DNA of 64,000 nucleotides. Source: Xylaria sp. FL1777. Lineage: Eukaryota; Ascomycota; Sordariomycetes; Xylariales; Xylariaceae. The position numbers and the translations under genes were made by a program. Shown here piece by piece: positions 39,101 to 49,972 of the stretch; positions within the stretch are counted from its first letter, which is position 1; each line of letters begins with the position of its first letter. Below the pieces are notes generated by a model. The model saw only the letters and a program-made list of their open reading frames with translations. It had not been told where the DNA came from and searched no databases. The stretch is taken from NCBI GenBank assembly GCA_022578965.1, contig MU400544.1:298209-362208 (forward strand). Reading direction: 5' to 3'.

Positions 39101-40085
39101 GGGTCTAAACTAGGGACGATCAGGCTAATGGCTATTAAGCTTAAACCCACGTCAAAATAGGCGGTCAAACTGAAACTACCTTAATGAAGAAATTGAAAAC
39201 TCCAAAAGACTTTTATTTAATATGATACTTCGTACTTCTGTAAAGAGTTGTTAGCTTTATGAATCGCTACAATTCAATTAGTCCCCGATAAGGGGACCTA
39301 AACCCCCCTCATTGCGTCTATTTGGCCGTCTACTAGAAATTGACACAGGAGATCTATACGTGGTATTGTAATCGGCTTGAGTTAATTCGCATACGCGGAA
39401 CCAGGAAAAGCTCTACACGATACACTGTAAATGAGACTGAGTCTGATTTCAACGTTAATGTAAGTCTTGATCAAGATACATTGGCGGTACAGAGTATGAA
39501 CACTAGGGAGACCGCGAGGGCGTCTGCAACCTCCATTTCTAGAGACTATGCTAATCAGCCGCATCTGGCCACTCTTAGTAACTTTAAAGTAGAGTTCGGA
39601 GAAAGTGTGAGATATTTTTATTTGCAGGTTTCCCCCCGGGCGGGGGGGTCGACAGCACCAGCATCGCCTGAGAACGAAGACGAGGACTTCATCCACGGTT
39701 TACAAGCTATAAAAAGCCTGGCGGTATCCGCGGTGTGATGCCCTTTTGAGATAGTGGAGGGGTTTTTGTAAGTGATTCGTATCCGTCCCACTGCTGATGT
39801 TGACCTTCTTCCACGGTAACAGCAGAGCCCACGGAACCTGGGCTTCCTGTAGCCTTCGGCTAGACATAGGCGGCTACCCATCGCCCCTAGAATCTTCCAT
39901 CCTTGGCTTGTGCAGGATCCTCAAGACCTGTAAGTCGGGACCGTCTTACATAACATACTTTAACACCGGGGCCTAATACCCGATCTCCCCAGGCGTGTAG
40001 CGATCCAACTCAGGTATGTGAACAAATGATGCCTATCACACTGTTAAAAGTAACTTCACACGGCGTTGTAGCAGTGGTCGTGACC
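30195..40085. other. Gene desert of about 9.9 kb
   Basis: No frame here carries a domain I recognise on either strand. Candidates considered were 32276-32622, 33651-33990, 36710-37056, 38436-38738 (all minus) and 39340-39738 (+). The last ends with an acceptor-like TTTATTTGCAG at about 39618-39628 followed by a 37-codon open tail, so it could be the last exon of a decayed gene. Also seen: a 14-base tandem repeat (33446-33487) and two copies of the TACTGCGTA motif (30776, 33495). I saw no terminal inverted repeats, reverse-transcriptase or transposase motif. Old, mutated transposon DNA is possible but unproven. Confidence 0.5.
33446..33487. repeat. 14-base tandem repeat, three copies
   Basis: Two perfect units CTTACACACACTAC are followed by a third with two mismatches. 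It is a minisatellite-like element in non-coding DNA. Confidence 0.8.
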
Positions 40086-42141
40086 CTAAACAATGGAAAA
40101 CTCCTTCTCGAACCAGCCCTCCCGCAGCTTCGCAGTCTCATCGCCATATTGCGGTAAGTCGCAGTATCCTATCCGCCGAAACGTACCATCCTTATAGTCC
40201 TGCAGGACCAAGCCCCGGATTACACCAGAATCATGCAGTATCTGCAACAAGTAAACATCGAGCGAGGAGACATCCTGAAACTCTTGCGCATCTAGGATGA
40301 GTGACAGATCGGTGTGACTCTGTGGCGCGACTAATTCACGAGTGAACGGATCTATCACAAGCTTCAATGTGGTCGCATTTCCCGATATCCGTACCAGACC
40401 AGACACGTACTTGGTATATTTCTCCATCTCCGACTTCGGCTGAACGTTAAACTCCAAGAGCCTCGCCGTCGCCTCCGCCGAGCTCCACATTCGATTCCCG
40501 AAAGCCACCTGGCCGTCGATGGAGGCCCAGGACCAAGAAGGCGCCCTGTAACCTTGTGAGGGCCGCGGTAGTTGTCCTTGTCCTTCGGCCCGCGACCACA
40601 TCAGCTGTAGAAGCAGCTTGTAGCTGAAGAGACCTCCAAGGTACTCCCCTAGTTCTGCGCGATGCATCTTCTTCGCAATGCCCGATATAGCATTCAACCT
40701 ATCATCCAAGACTCCGAGGGCGCGTTGCGTATAGGCCTCGACAATGCTCGCCCATTGCTCGATCACGACACCTTGCAGCTCGTCCTTCTCCCCAGTCATC
40801 TTCAGTGCGAGCGACATGAGGCCGGTTCGGTATAAGAATGTGTTGCGTTTGAGGACATTCTTGTGCCTCGCATCCGGGACTCCGCCGTACTTGGCAGTGT
40901 AGAGCACGGATGCCACACGGCCCTCCATGGCCGGTATCCCGGGCTGCTGCACGCCGAAGGGAAGGATTGAGCCGCCGTCACGCTCCTGGCCGCTCAGACA
41001 GCGAAATTCCATGCATAGTGACCCGAACATCAACAGACGCGGCGCCAAAAGGTGCTCCTGCATCGTCCATCCACGTGTGTGGATAGGTTCCTCGCTGGCG
41101 GGGTCTACCACAAGCAGCACGCTGCCTTTTTGATTGCGCGAGAACTCCGCACGGAGCCGGATAGGCGTCTTGTCTAGCTTTCGTGTCTGGAGAAAACCAT
41201 CGTGACAAGTCGACGCCGTGCTGGCGGATATCGTCACATAGGAGAGATTGTAGATATCTGTCATCCGGCTAATCTCCACGGCCTTGTCTTCAGGGTCGTC
41301 TTGGACAATGCAGATAGCATCAATCCAGACGTACTTGACTTTCAACGCCCGGGTTACCATGATTGCATCCTTGATTGTCTGCGGAAACTCGCTTGCGGGT
41401 AGCACTCGGAGATGTTGCTCTAGTGTTGCCTTGGTGGTTGTGACTGGTTGAGGCCCGCCCCAGCAATAACTCAGAGTAACGTACTTGTCACGTTTGAGCC
41501 CTTCTGCTCGCGTATCAACGAGACGTATCTTTTCATCTGAGACGTCGATGATCCGCGTGGGTAGAGGGCTCCCCTTAGAACTATCACACGTCGAATGCTT
41601 ATTGCAGCAAGCTTTCAACCACTGACGAGCCTTGGCGAAAGCTCGCTCTGAACCAATGTCCAAACCAGGGGGCTCGATGGGAAGGGCTTTGAGGGAAGGA
41701 TCATCTGTACAGCTATAGTCAGAATTATAGCAGTATGTAATCGACTTCCTTGAACCTACTGGCGGGTGCGTAGACACGGAAGAATTGCGCCTCCTGACTC
41801 CCCTCCTCGTCGTCCTCGTCCCATCCTTGCCTCGCAATGACAGCTCGCACATCATCTTTACGATTCCGATAGCGGCCGAGGCGGAGCTCGACACTAGTCT
41901 CTGGACCTGCTTTCGTGACGCTGGCGTATTGCTGTAGCAGTTCACATTGCTCTGCACCAACTCGCTGCTTTAACTCTCCCAGCCGCCCTAGAATGTGACT
42001 TTGCACCCTGTCATCTAGATTCACTACGAGTTGATCGCATATGGAGCAAGAGTGGGCAATCTCGGCGGCGCCGCCAGCGGTCGCTGTCATTGAGGACTGA
42101 AGGGCCGACCCTTCATTTGATCTAATCCCTATGCGCCACAT
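40086..42141 (-). CDS. HET-domain (heterokaryon incompatibility) protein
   Basis: Two exons: 42141-41756 and 41712-40086, joined to 670 aa. The 43-nt intron has a weak donor (GTTCAA) but ends GACTATAG and keeps the frame. An N-terminal CSICDQL pair of cysteines and a linker with GSERAFAKARQWLKACC lead into the HET domain at about 206-360: YVTLSYCWGG, TIKDAIMVTRALKVKYVWIDAICIVQDD (split here as TIKDAIMVTRAL and YVWIDAICIVQDD), then MTDIYNLSYVTISAS. These are the signature blocks of the HET family. HET proteins are linked to non-self recognition and programmed cell death after hyphal fusion. The C-terminal 300 residues have no domain I recognise. The start could instead be the ATG at 42090 (MTATAGGAAE); I kept the longer form. 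It lies tail-side of the NACHT gene on the same strand, 314 bases away. Confidence 0.87.
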
Positions 42142-42455
42142 TTGGAAATAAATTTCAGATTTGAAGAGAGCTGTCACACAGGTGTTTAAAGGGGTCCTTA
42201 TTGTTTAGAGCAGGGAAACATCACGATATTGACTTCGGTCAATTATACCTAGTTCGACCACTGTAATCTCTAAACCTGGTTGTGTAGTATTGACCTTCTC
42301 TACTTATTACCAGGTCAGGTCTAGTTCACATGGCAACCCCAAAGATGCTGCTAGGCACTCCACAGCCTACCTAAATCGTACTTAAGCTAGCTGTATTTGG
42401 AGTGTTGTTCGGGAGCTATTCGCGAATTCAACCCCCCAAAAATAAACAAAACAAT
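42142..42455. promoter_or_regulatory. HET promoter / NACHT 3' flank
   Basis: 314 bases between the HET start and the NACHT stop, both on the minus strand. It is AT-rich around 42200-42310. There is no recognisable element; it must hold both the terminator of the NACHT gene and the promoter of the HET gene. Confidence 0.45.
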
Positions 42456-45400
42456 TCAGGGTTCTAAAAAGGGAACTATGTCACAATCTTCACTATGGTC
42501 AAACTTTTTAAACCTATCCAGGAGTTGACCCCCCTTCCACACTGCGGTCATGTTAAGCTTCGTCGTCTCATCCTTATCTAGTTCAACGCTCTCCCAATCC
42601 CCCAGTTGCTCAGGCGTCAGATGAACACCCTGAGGAGGAGTCCGCTCGAGACCCTGTACGGTAGCAAACCGGCCTTGAAACTTCGACTTGTTAGAGAGGT
42701 TTTGCGAGCCGAGAATCACGTGCGCAGAGTAGTCGGCTTTGCCGCTCGGCTTTTTTCCTGGCTTGCCCGACGCAAAGAAGTATATCTATCAAACCTGTGC
42801 CGACCATGGAAGAAATACGTCTCCTGTATTTGTGAGAACCCCCTCAGGCGCGTTTGGGATCTTCTCGTTCTCGTGTACCTCACGGAACAAAGGAATGCGG
42901 TATACCCGAAGCTTCTCGTCGCTCTCGGTCAGATAGACGTGCGATTCTGTCCACGTGAGGGCGCAGGGCATGTTAAAGACTGACAACTTCCGAGCTACAG
43001 AGAAGCGTTGCTTGAGGTTGACTGATGTCCGATAGACAAGTCTCGGGGGACTACGTGCTGGTTTTCTTTGGGATAGTCGGTGCGTTGAGACATGTAGCCG
43101 AAGCCCGAGTGTCTTGGAACTGTCGTCAGTCTTCATCACGACGCCGTCTAAAGATGCAATGTGCAGGTATAGACCACACGGTGAAAACCGGCAAGTCACG
43201 GAAATTTGGCAGCTCATTTCATAAGTGGTCCGTATCACTCGGATGAAGTACTTTTTTTGCGAAAAGTTCGCAAAGAGGATCTCATTGGCGCCGAGGGGCC
43301 AAACGAGCAGATCTTCCGTAGGGTGCAGGGTCGGTGGTGACGAATACAAGGGCATGGCGGACCGTTGAGTAAACCGAAAGATGTATGGAGCCTTTTGACC
43401 AATCGCAGGGATTCCGAAGACCCTTATCTCACAGATGGGACCGTTATGATCGATCAGAGGTTCGGGTCCAAGTAACAAATCTAGTCGTTCGTCGCCGGTG
43501 TCCTCAGAATCGCTCTCATCACTGCCGCTCTCGCTCCCGTCGCTCCCGTTGCTCCCGCTGCTGAAATCCGGGTCCCCTGGATCATCAACGAAGGATTCCA
43601 CGCTAGACTTACGTGATGATCCAAGTCTATCTCGAGTTTGAGACTTCGCGGGAAAGCTAACATCACTTAACGACAAGGAATCAGGCTCGGATAGGTCATC
43701 CAAGTGACCCATATTTGCATCACTGTTTTCATTTATGCTCAGATCACTGCAGTCATTGCTGTCGGCGAACTCGAAGTCATGCCATAATTCCTCATCCTCG
43801 ATCTCGTCGGAAAGCGGAGCTGTTGAGCCTTCGCTCCAAGATTCATAGGCGGAGTTAGACTCGACTTTCTCGCTCCACTCATCGAACTCAAGCACTCTCG
43901 AGCCCCCGTCGCCCTTGTCTATGCTATCGGAGGGTCGATCGCTAATCTGGCCGAGCCACGACTTCGTTTTATCTTGACTGATATCACGGCTCCTGGATCT
44001 TGGTTGCACTGGTTCTGCCTGGTTTCGGCTCTCTTTTCTTTCCGTCTCCCTATTTGCTGAAGATGAGCTGCTATCACTGCTGCTTGTTGTGCTGTCGCTT
44101 GAGTCAGATTCATAATCATCGACGCTCGGCTTCTTATTTGTCTGCCTTTCTGCATCACCAAAGTCGTCGTCCAGCGTAGCGAGATCGCCCTCGTCAAATC
44201 GATTGCGAGATGCAATTGCGAAGAATCTATCGTTACAGCCAATCTCCTGAATGACTCCCATTTGGTTTTCTGCCAAGTCCAGACGACGATATTCGAAAGG
44301 CGTAGACATTGAGCAAGTATAAATGTTTGTACCAATCCGGAGTACCTTTCCGCCCTCTGTGGCTTCGAATTGGCTCAATCTGGCGGCACTAGTTTTATTT
44401 GGTTGGCGTTTACAGCGCATTAGGTCATCATTCGAAATGCTAAGTGTAGAAGTAGCGTGGAGCTTCGGCCTACGGCCAGGCAATATGGTCCACCGTTCGT
44501 GGAGGACATGAGCTCCATGTCCATGTTCGTCCCTATGCAAGTTGTGAGCTCTGGCGATGAATATCGAATAAACGGGAAACTTACGACAAATCCAAGGTAT
44601 AAAGATCCAGACTCGTTCCTGAAGCACTCATTGTTTCCCAACGCACATCGGATTTCCACGACTTTCCTTCTAACGACTCGTGGAAGGTAAAGCTCTTGAA
44701 AGTATTTGCGACTCTATAAAGGAAGTTTCCCTTTCCTAGACTCGCCCACCAACACCGACCTAGCTGCCCAGGGTATTCGCCCTGGAAAAAAGAGAATTTG
44801 TTCAGGTAATAGCCCCATTCAAAAATGGCAGCTTGGTATTGGCGCTGAATGCTTTTACCCAGAGGATGGCCCTTAGTGAACCAGCGCAGAAATGATCGCA
44901 CGATTTGTGGTTCTTCGTCTTCCTGCCTTTGGTAAGTTGCAAAGTGACCTATCATGGGATATTAGATATGCTGAAATAGATTGCACATGGGGCACGTTTA
45001 CCTTGGACCAGTAAACTCTGAACCTGGAGGCAACTTGCAAAGTTTTTGGATTTAATAAAATCCTCTACTTCGGTACAAAGTTTAGAAGAGTACGGTAAGC
45101 TGTCCAAATGGCGGTGCCAGTACTTGGCACAATATGCGAGAAGATGGGTGTTCAAGAATGCTCTCCTTTTGAGCTGCTATGAACGACGCTTCGTCTTCCC
45201 TCAGAAGGCGGCTATATCTTGGCTGGCGGAGGTATTTGAAAATCGCCAAGGCTAACCTGGTGGGAGAAATACGCAGATCCTCCTCACTTGACAGGATACT
45301 TTGATTCTTGTCTAAAAACTTCCTCACTGAACTATGCGATAGTGTTACCCGCTGTCTTTCTCCTGAGTTGATCTCCACACTATGAACGCTCACAAAAGGG

Positions 45401-47456
45401 GCGCAAAGGTCCTGCAGCCTGCTCTTGAAGATCTGGCATCTAGGCATAAGATCCTCTCCAGTTTTGCAATCGAAGATCTCCACAGCCTCGCATAGTTCTT
45501 CCATGAAAAGGGGCCTGTTAGCGAATGCCAGGCACGAAAACACCTTACTGTCATACAGGCGTTAGTTTTTTGACATGATTGAAAATCGGGAAGCTTACCT
45601 AAGGAAATCGAATTGCTCAGGTTTAAATGTCGCGATCTTCTTTTTCAAATAGTTCTCGAAATCCTGCGGCAGTCCTATCTCAAGAACCCTAGCGAGATCC
45701 TTGTGGCTGGGGGAGTCGGCAATAGTATCCACCATAAAAGCAGCCCAAAGGAAGTTTCCGTCGACTTTCTTCTGCAGTTTATTCAAAACTTTGGTTTTAA
45801 TATCTTGGTCCATTTCGCCGAGTTCTGCGTCCTCAAGGGCGATCTGGAGGAACGTCTCAATATCCTTGTTGTTCGTACTAGCTCCCAGCTCAATGCTTTC
45901 GCAGCCAGACAGAAGAACCCTAATCTTATAACGGTCTTGAGAGCTGCACCAGAGCTTCAGAGGCGAGTCCTCAGACTTGGCAAGCTCCAAGGAAAACGAG
46001 ACGATATTCTTAACGGCTTGCCAACGCTCTCCAATGGACATTTCCTCATCAAGACCGTCGAGAAAAAGAAAGGTTGTTCGCGACTCGGCAACAAGGATTC
46101 TGATAAGCTTTTTCAGAGAATCTAACCCGAATTTGCCCCCAGTGATCTCATAAACATCCTGGGATATCTCAGACTCTCGTGGGTAGAGTTGGCAGAACAA
46201 TTGCTTAGCAATATCCTTATAAATTGTGAGCAAAGGGTCGTTTTCGTTAAAGTCGAAATAGTAGAATACTACTGTAAAATCCGGTGAGCCAGCTTGCAAG
46301 TGTTGAATGGCATGAGCACATAGAACCGACTTGCCAGCTCCGGGGCCTCCTCTCAGCCAAAGAGAGGCGCAGTCTAAAACGGGGCTTTGCCAACGGCTGA
46401 AGCGGCCATCTTCGAACAGCCAAGTCCCAGTACCTTGCTTAATTTTCAAAAGCTGCCGATCGTGTCTCCAATTGTTGCCTCCATTCTGTAGTGCGTCATT
46501 ATCGCCCTGGACAACCCAGCTCCATGCCTCCTCTCTTCTTTTACGCACTTCCTCTCTTCGATGTATTTCATCTCTTCTCCGAGCTGTAGAGTTTAGTATA
46601 TCTTGTGCTTACGCCGATGGATACATAGTACGGACCTTCCTGGACCTCCTGATGTTGTTGCCGCAAGATTTCTTTCAAATCAGCCCCAGCCTGCCGCGTC
46701 TCGTTGACTATATCTTGGTGTTCATGCCGGCGAATCCGCTCAGAGGCGATTGGTATCCATTTTTCAATGTTGGCGCTGTCATTTTCTATCTGAGAGACAA
46801 TATCGTCTAGTATTTTGAGGGTTGAGGATGTCAGAGACTTTATCCCTTTCGCGAATCTGGACTTAGGACATTGCTCCTCGACTAATGCCCAGAATCTGAT
46901 GATGCCCAGATATGATGACTGGAGAAGGTCTCTCATCTCGTCTGACTGGTTAAATAAATCCTCACATTCTTTGAGCCTCGTAAGACACCGAGTCAACTTC
47001 TTCAGCTGTCCACCCAATTTATCCAGTAAATCATTATACCTGCGGAAGCACTATGGCACCTTGTTAACAGGGAACGGATGTTGTCAAATTCATAGCTTTA
47101 GAGCTGACCTCCAGGAATGCCTTCAATCCACCCCATATAAGCGCAGAAGGTAGTGGATCGGCCTGAACTGTTATACTGATTAGCAGTCGCTCAAGGTATG
47201 CAGTGGGCATCTCTCTACCCAACACGCTGATGACACCGTCATAATCCCAAACTGAGTCAAAGACAGCACGTAGCATCTTCGACGATGTCCGGTGCAGACT
47301 CTCTTCCTCTAACTTCATCATTGTAGTCTGTACTTCTTCAGCAGTAATCCTCTGTTTACTATCGATAACATCCTGGATAAAACCCGGCTGCCTCTTTTTG
47401 GTATGTTGGTTTGCAAACTTGTGCACAGCTTCAGAGAATGGTGACGGCTGCTGCAT
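42456..47456 (-). pseudogene. NACHT/STAND NLR-like protein, frame damaged
   Basis: Exons as I read them: 47456-47109, 47050-46636, 46583-45599, 45547-45002, 44948-44585, 44532-42456; about 1578 codons. The N-terminal helical region includes SALIWGGLKAFLE, a motif shared by fungal NACHT proteins (DUF7708-like; tentative). A basic coiled stretch (RRRDEIHRREEVRKRR) precedes the NACHT: GGPGAGKS Walker A, FLFLDGLDE Walker B and a winged-helix-like tail. The C-terminal half has an acidic Ser/Asp-rich insert and beta-rich segments (FSPCGLYLHIASLDG) resembling a WD40-like fold, ending DHSEDCDIVPFLEP. Two defects are visible. Near 45146-45148 the conserved frame shifts by one base within a G run. At 42786-42791 two stops (TAG, TGA on the minus strand) interrupt a frame that remains conserved on both sides. 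A 45-nt intron (42750-42794) could remove the stops but has a poor donor; nothing comparable explains the frame change. So it is a recent pseudogene, or the assembly has an indel. Confidence 0.72.
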
Positions 47457-47764
47457 TTTTGACAATATTATCAGAATAGTCTTCTTTACTTCAAAAGACC
47501 AAACACAAAAGAAATAGGGGATTATAAGGCTGAATTTGCGGACTGCGTAGGTACAGCGTGCTGCGGTTCAGGGGGCGGTCATTCTGTGAAAATGCATGTT
47601 CAACCCCTCATTTCGATACTACCCTAGCGATATCGATAGAGGCCGCCAGTGAGGCTCTAGTGTCCTTGATGAGGAGTATTACTCTATTTAATCTCCCCTG
47701 TCGCCTATTCTTCAGCCGCTGTATTACTAAACGTGACAAGCGTAAGCAGCGGTGAAGTGATACG
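47457..47764. promoter_or_regulatory. Shared divergent promoter, NACHT gene and AAA ATPase
   Basis: 308 bases separate the two start codons, which face away from each other. The middle has a GC-rich GGGGGCGG and the flanks are AT-rich. I see no clear TATA or CCAAT box. The spacing suggests shared control. Confidence 0.5.
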
Positions 47765-49972
47765 ATGTCGGATTGTGGTGACGCGACCGTGACCAAGCCT
47801 GAGGGCGACACGCCGTCTGCCTTGAAGCGCGTATTACGCGTAGACCAATACTGGAGCAAGTAAGTCTGCTGTATTTTCCCGTAATGTCGTCGTCTTAAGA
47901 TCGCATCGCTGAGGCAAGAGCTTTCTAATCATTACACAGACAGCAACGGCAGTGGAATTACAAAAGAACGGCCAAGGTTAGGTCGAAGGATGACCGATTC
48001 CAAAAATACGCGATTGTGGTGAGACGCGTAATATCCATTAAAGGGTTATTAGTCAAGACCGATATCGATATTAAATCAAAGAAGCTGGCCAACGTCCTCT
48101 TGGATATTCTAGAAGGTGTCGAAGGTTTAGAACTGCATGAATCTCCACCAAAGGTAAGTCGAACTAAATTGTTACGATCGAGATGTTTTATTCAACTAAT
48201 AAGGACGCCAGGTTAGCCCGGAGATTCTATACCACTGCCGATCTGGGCTTTTGAAACACCTACGAGAACATCAAGATGGCTGCAAGAACCAGGATCAGGA
48301 ACTGGTCGACGATATCAGGGCTGCTTTAGACTTCGTTGCCGAGGAGTTTGCTCCCACAATAGCGAACATAAATTGGTTACTGGAGCATGGTGAGATTTCG
48401 TATCAGTTAGTATGGACGTTGTTCAAACCGGAAACTGAGATCTTCACTGTTTCCAACACCCTAGGTGAGCCACAAATAGTGAGGTGCACCACAGGGCGTT
48501 ATTATGAAACGAACGAGGGAAGCTGGTACTCAGTCCTTGCAAAAATCATTCACCACGATGGCAATATGCTCGGCTGGGGCATAATAGAGTTGCGAATTCA
48601 TAAATTCGAGGGGACAGCAAAAGTGGTAGACCTGACTGCCTACCCCCTCTCCTTCTATTCGGGAGAGATTGATCTCCGCGCGAAGCTACTCGGCCGGGGC
48701 AAGGAGTTCCTCGAACTTGTGACGGCTCCTAGGTGTCAGGAATATGTCGATCAAGCAGTCTATATGCAAGAAAATATAAAAGGGGACGAGGAAGAAAAAT
48801 GTTTCTCAGCAACTGGTCGAATAATGGTTGATCCCGCAGCGTATGCATCACGGAACCCAAACACATACATCCTTATCAGGCCCCCAGTCCTTCAGAAGAT
48901 TTCACTCAATCCCAATTCCCTTATCGACAGTGATTTGCTCTTCTGCAATCACCGCGTCTTGGGGTTCTCTTTTGCGCAGAAAAGATGGGGTGCATTCGCC
49001 GTCTCCAGGATTTCCGACGTAAAATGGGATGGGACGGCTTTCGACAAACTCATCCTCAACAACCAAAAGCGCATGATGATCAGCAAATTGGTTATGTCGC
49101 ACCGAACTGACGATTCAGTACATGACGATATTATCAAGGGCAAGGGCAAGGGACTTGTAGGACTCCTGAGCGGAAAGCCTGGCGTAGGTAAGACTCTCAC
49201 GGCAGAGGTTGTTGCTGAGCTGTCCCAAAGGCCTCTGTATACAGTATCCGCTGGAGAGCTGGGCACTGAGGTCAGCAAAGTGGACGATCAATTAGGCGCG
49301 GTTTTAGACATCGCGCGAAGATGGGGCTGCATCTTACTTATAGATGAGGCCGACGTGTTTTTATATAAACGGGAAGAGGCTCAACTGGAAAGAAATGCAC
49401 TCGTCAGTGTGTTCTTACGAAGACTTGAGTACGTATTATTTGTTGGGCAAGTGTGTATAGAAAGTCGAGCTCTTTGATGCTAACGAAGCTCAGATATTTT
49501 CAAGGGATTGTCATTCTCACGACGAACCGGAGGAAGGATATCGACGCCGCGTTTAAGAGTAAGTCCATGACCATGGCCCATCGAGCTCAGGTGCAAGCTG
49601 TGATTTCGTTAACAAAGAATCACTGTTTAGGCCGTATCCATTTCAAGTTCCATTACCCGGACTTAAACGCTAACGATCGCCTGGAGATCTGGAAGACACA
49701 GCTAGAAAGCATGCAGCTTAGCATGGGAGGCTTAAAGCTTGGCGATATAGATCTAGCAGGGCTAGCGCAGTATCCACTGAACGGTCGAGAGGTACTGTAC
49801 AGTAGATGATAGTACCCCTGTTAACCCCATTACTGACATATGTAGTCAGATCAAAAATGCTGTCTCATGTGCTGCTTCTATTATCCGCAGTACCCAAGAG
49901 CCATTGACTGATGATCTCGTCAAAGGCATCCTCGGATTTATGGTAGACGACGATGAGCCAGCAGAGGACTAG
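47765..49972 (+). CDS. Fungal AAA+ ATPase
   Basis: Six exons: 47765-47859, 47940-48153, 48212-49428, 49494-49558, 49631-49791, 49850-49972, joined to 624 aa. The N-terminal 400 residues match the layout of a fungus-specific AAA family: a VWTLFKPETEIFT block (about 170-182) and a YVAIK-free beta region with FCNHRVLGFSF (347-357). The AAA core has Walker A GKPGVGKT (424-431), Walker B ILLIDEADVFL (477-487), sensor/arginine region TTNRRKDIDAAFKSRIHF and LNGREIKNAV. All key residues are present, so ATPase activity is likely. Substrate and partners are unknown. Several acceptors were chosen by phase and family motif (for example LEYFQGIVILTTNR). It shares a 308-bp divergent promoter with the NACHT gene. 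This family is often multi-copy in filamentous fungi, so function cannot be read from the sequence. Confidence 0.9.

Noticed and set aside
39340..39738. Possible gene with acidic C-terminal end
   Set aside because: No ATG that fits and no recognised domain; recorded only as a possible remnant of a last exon.
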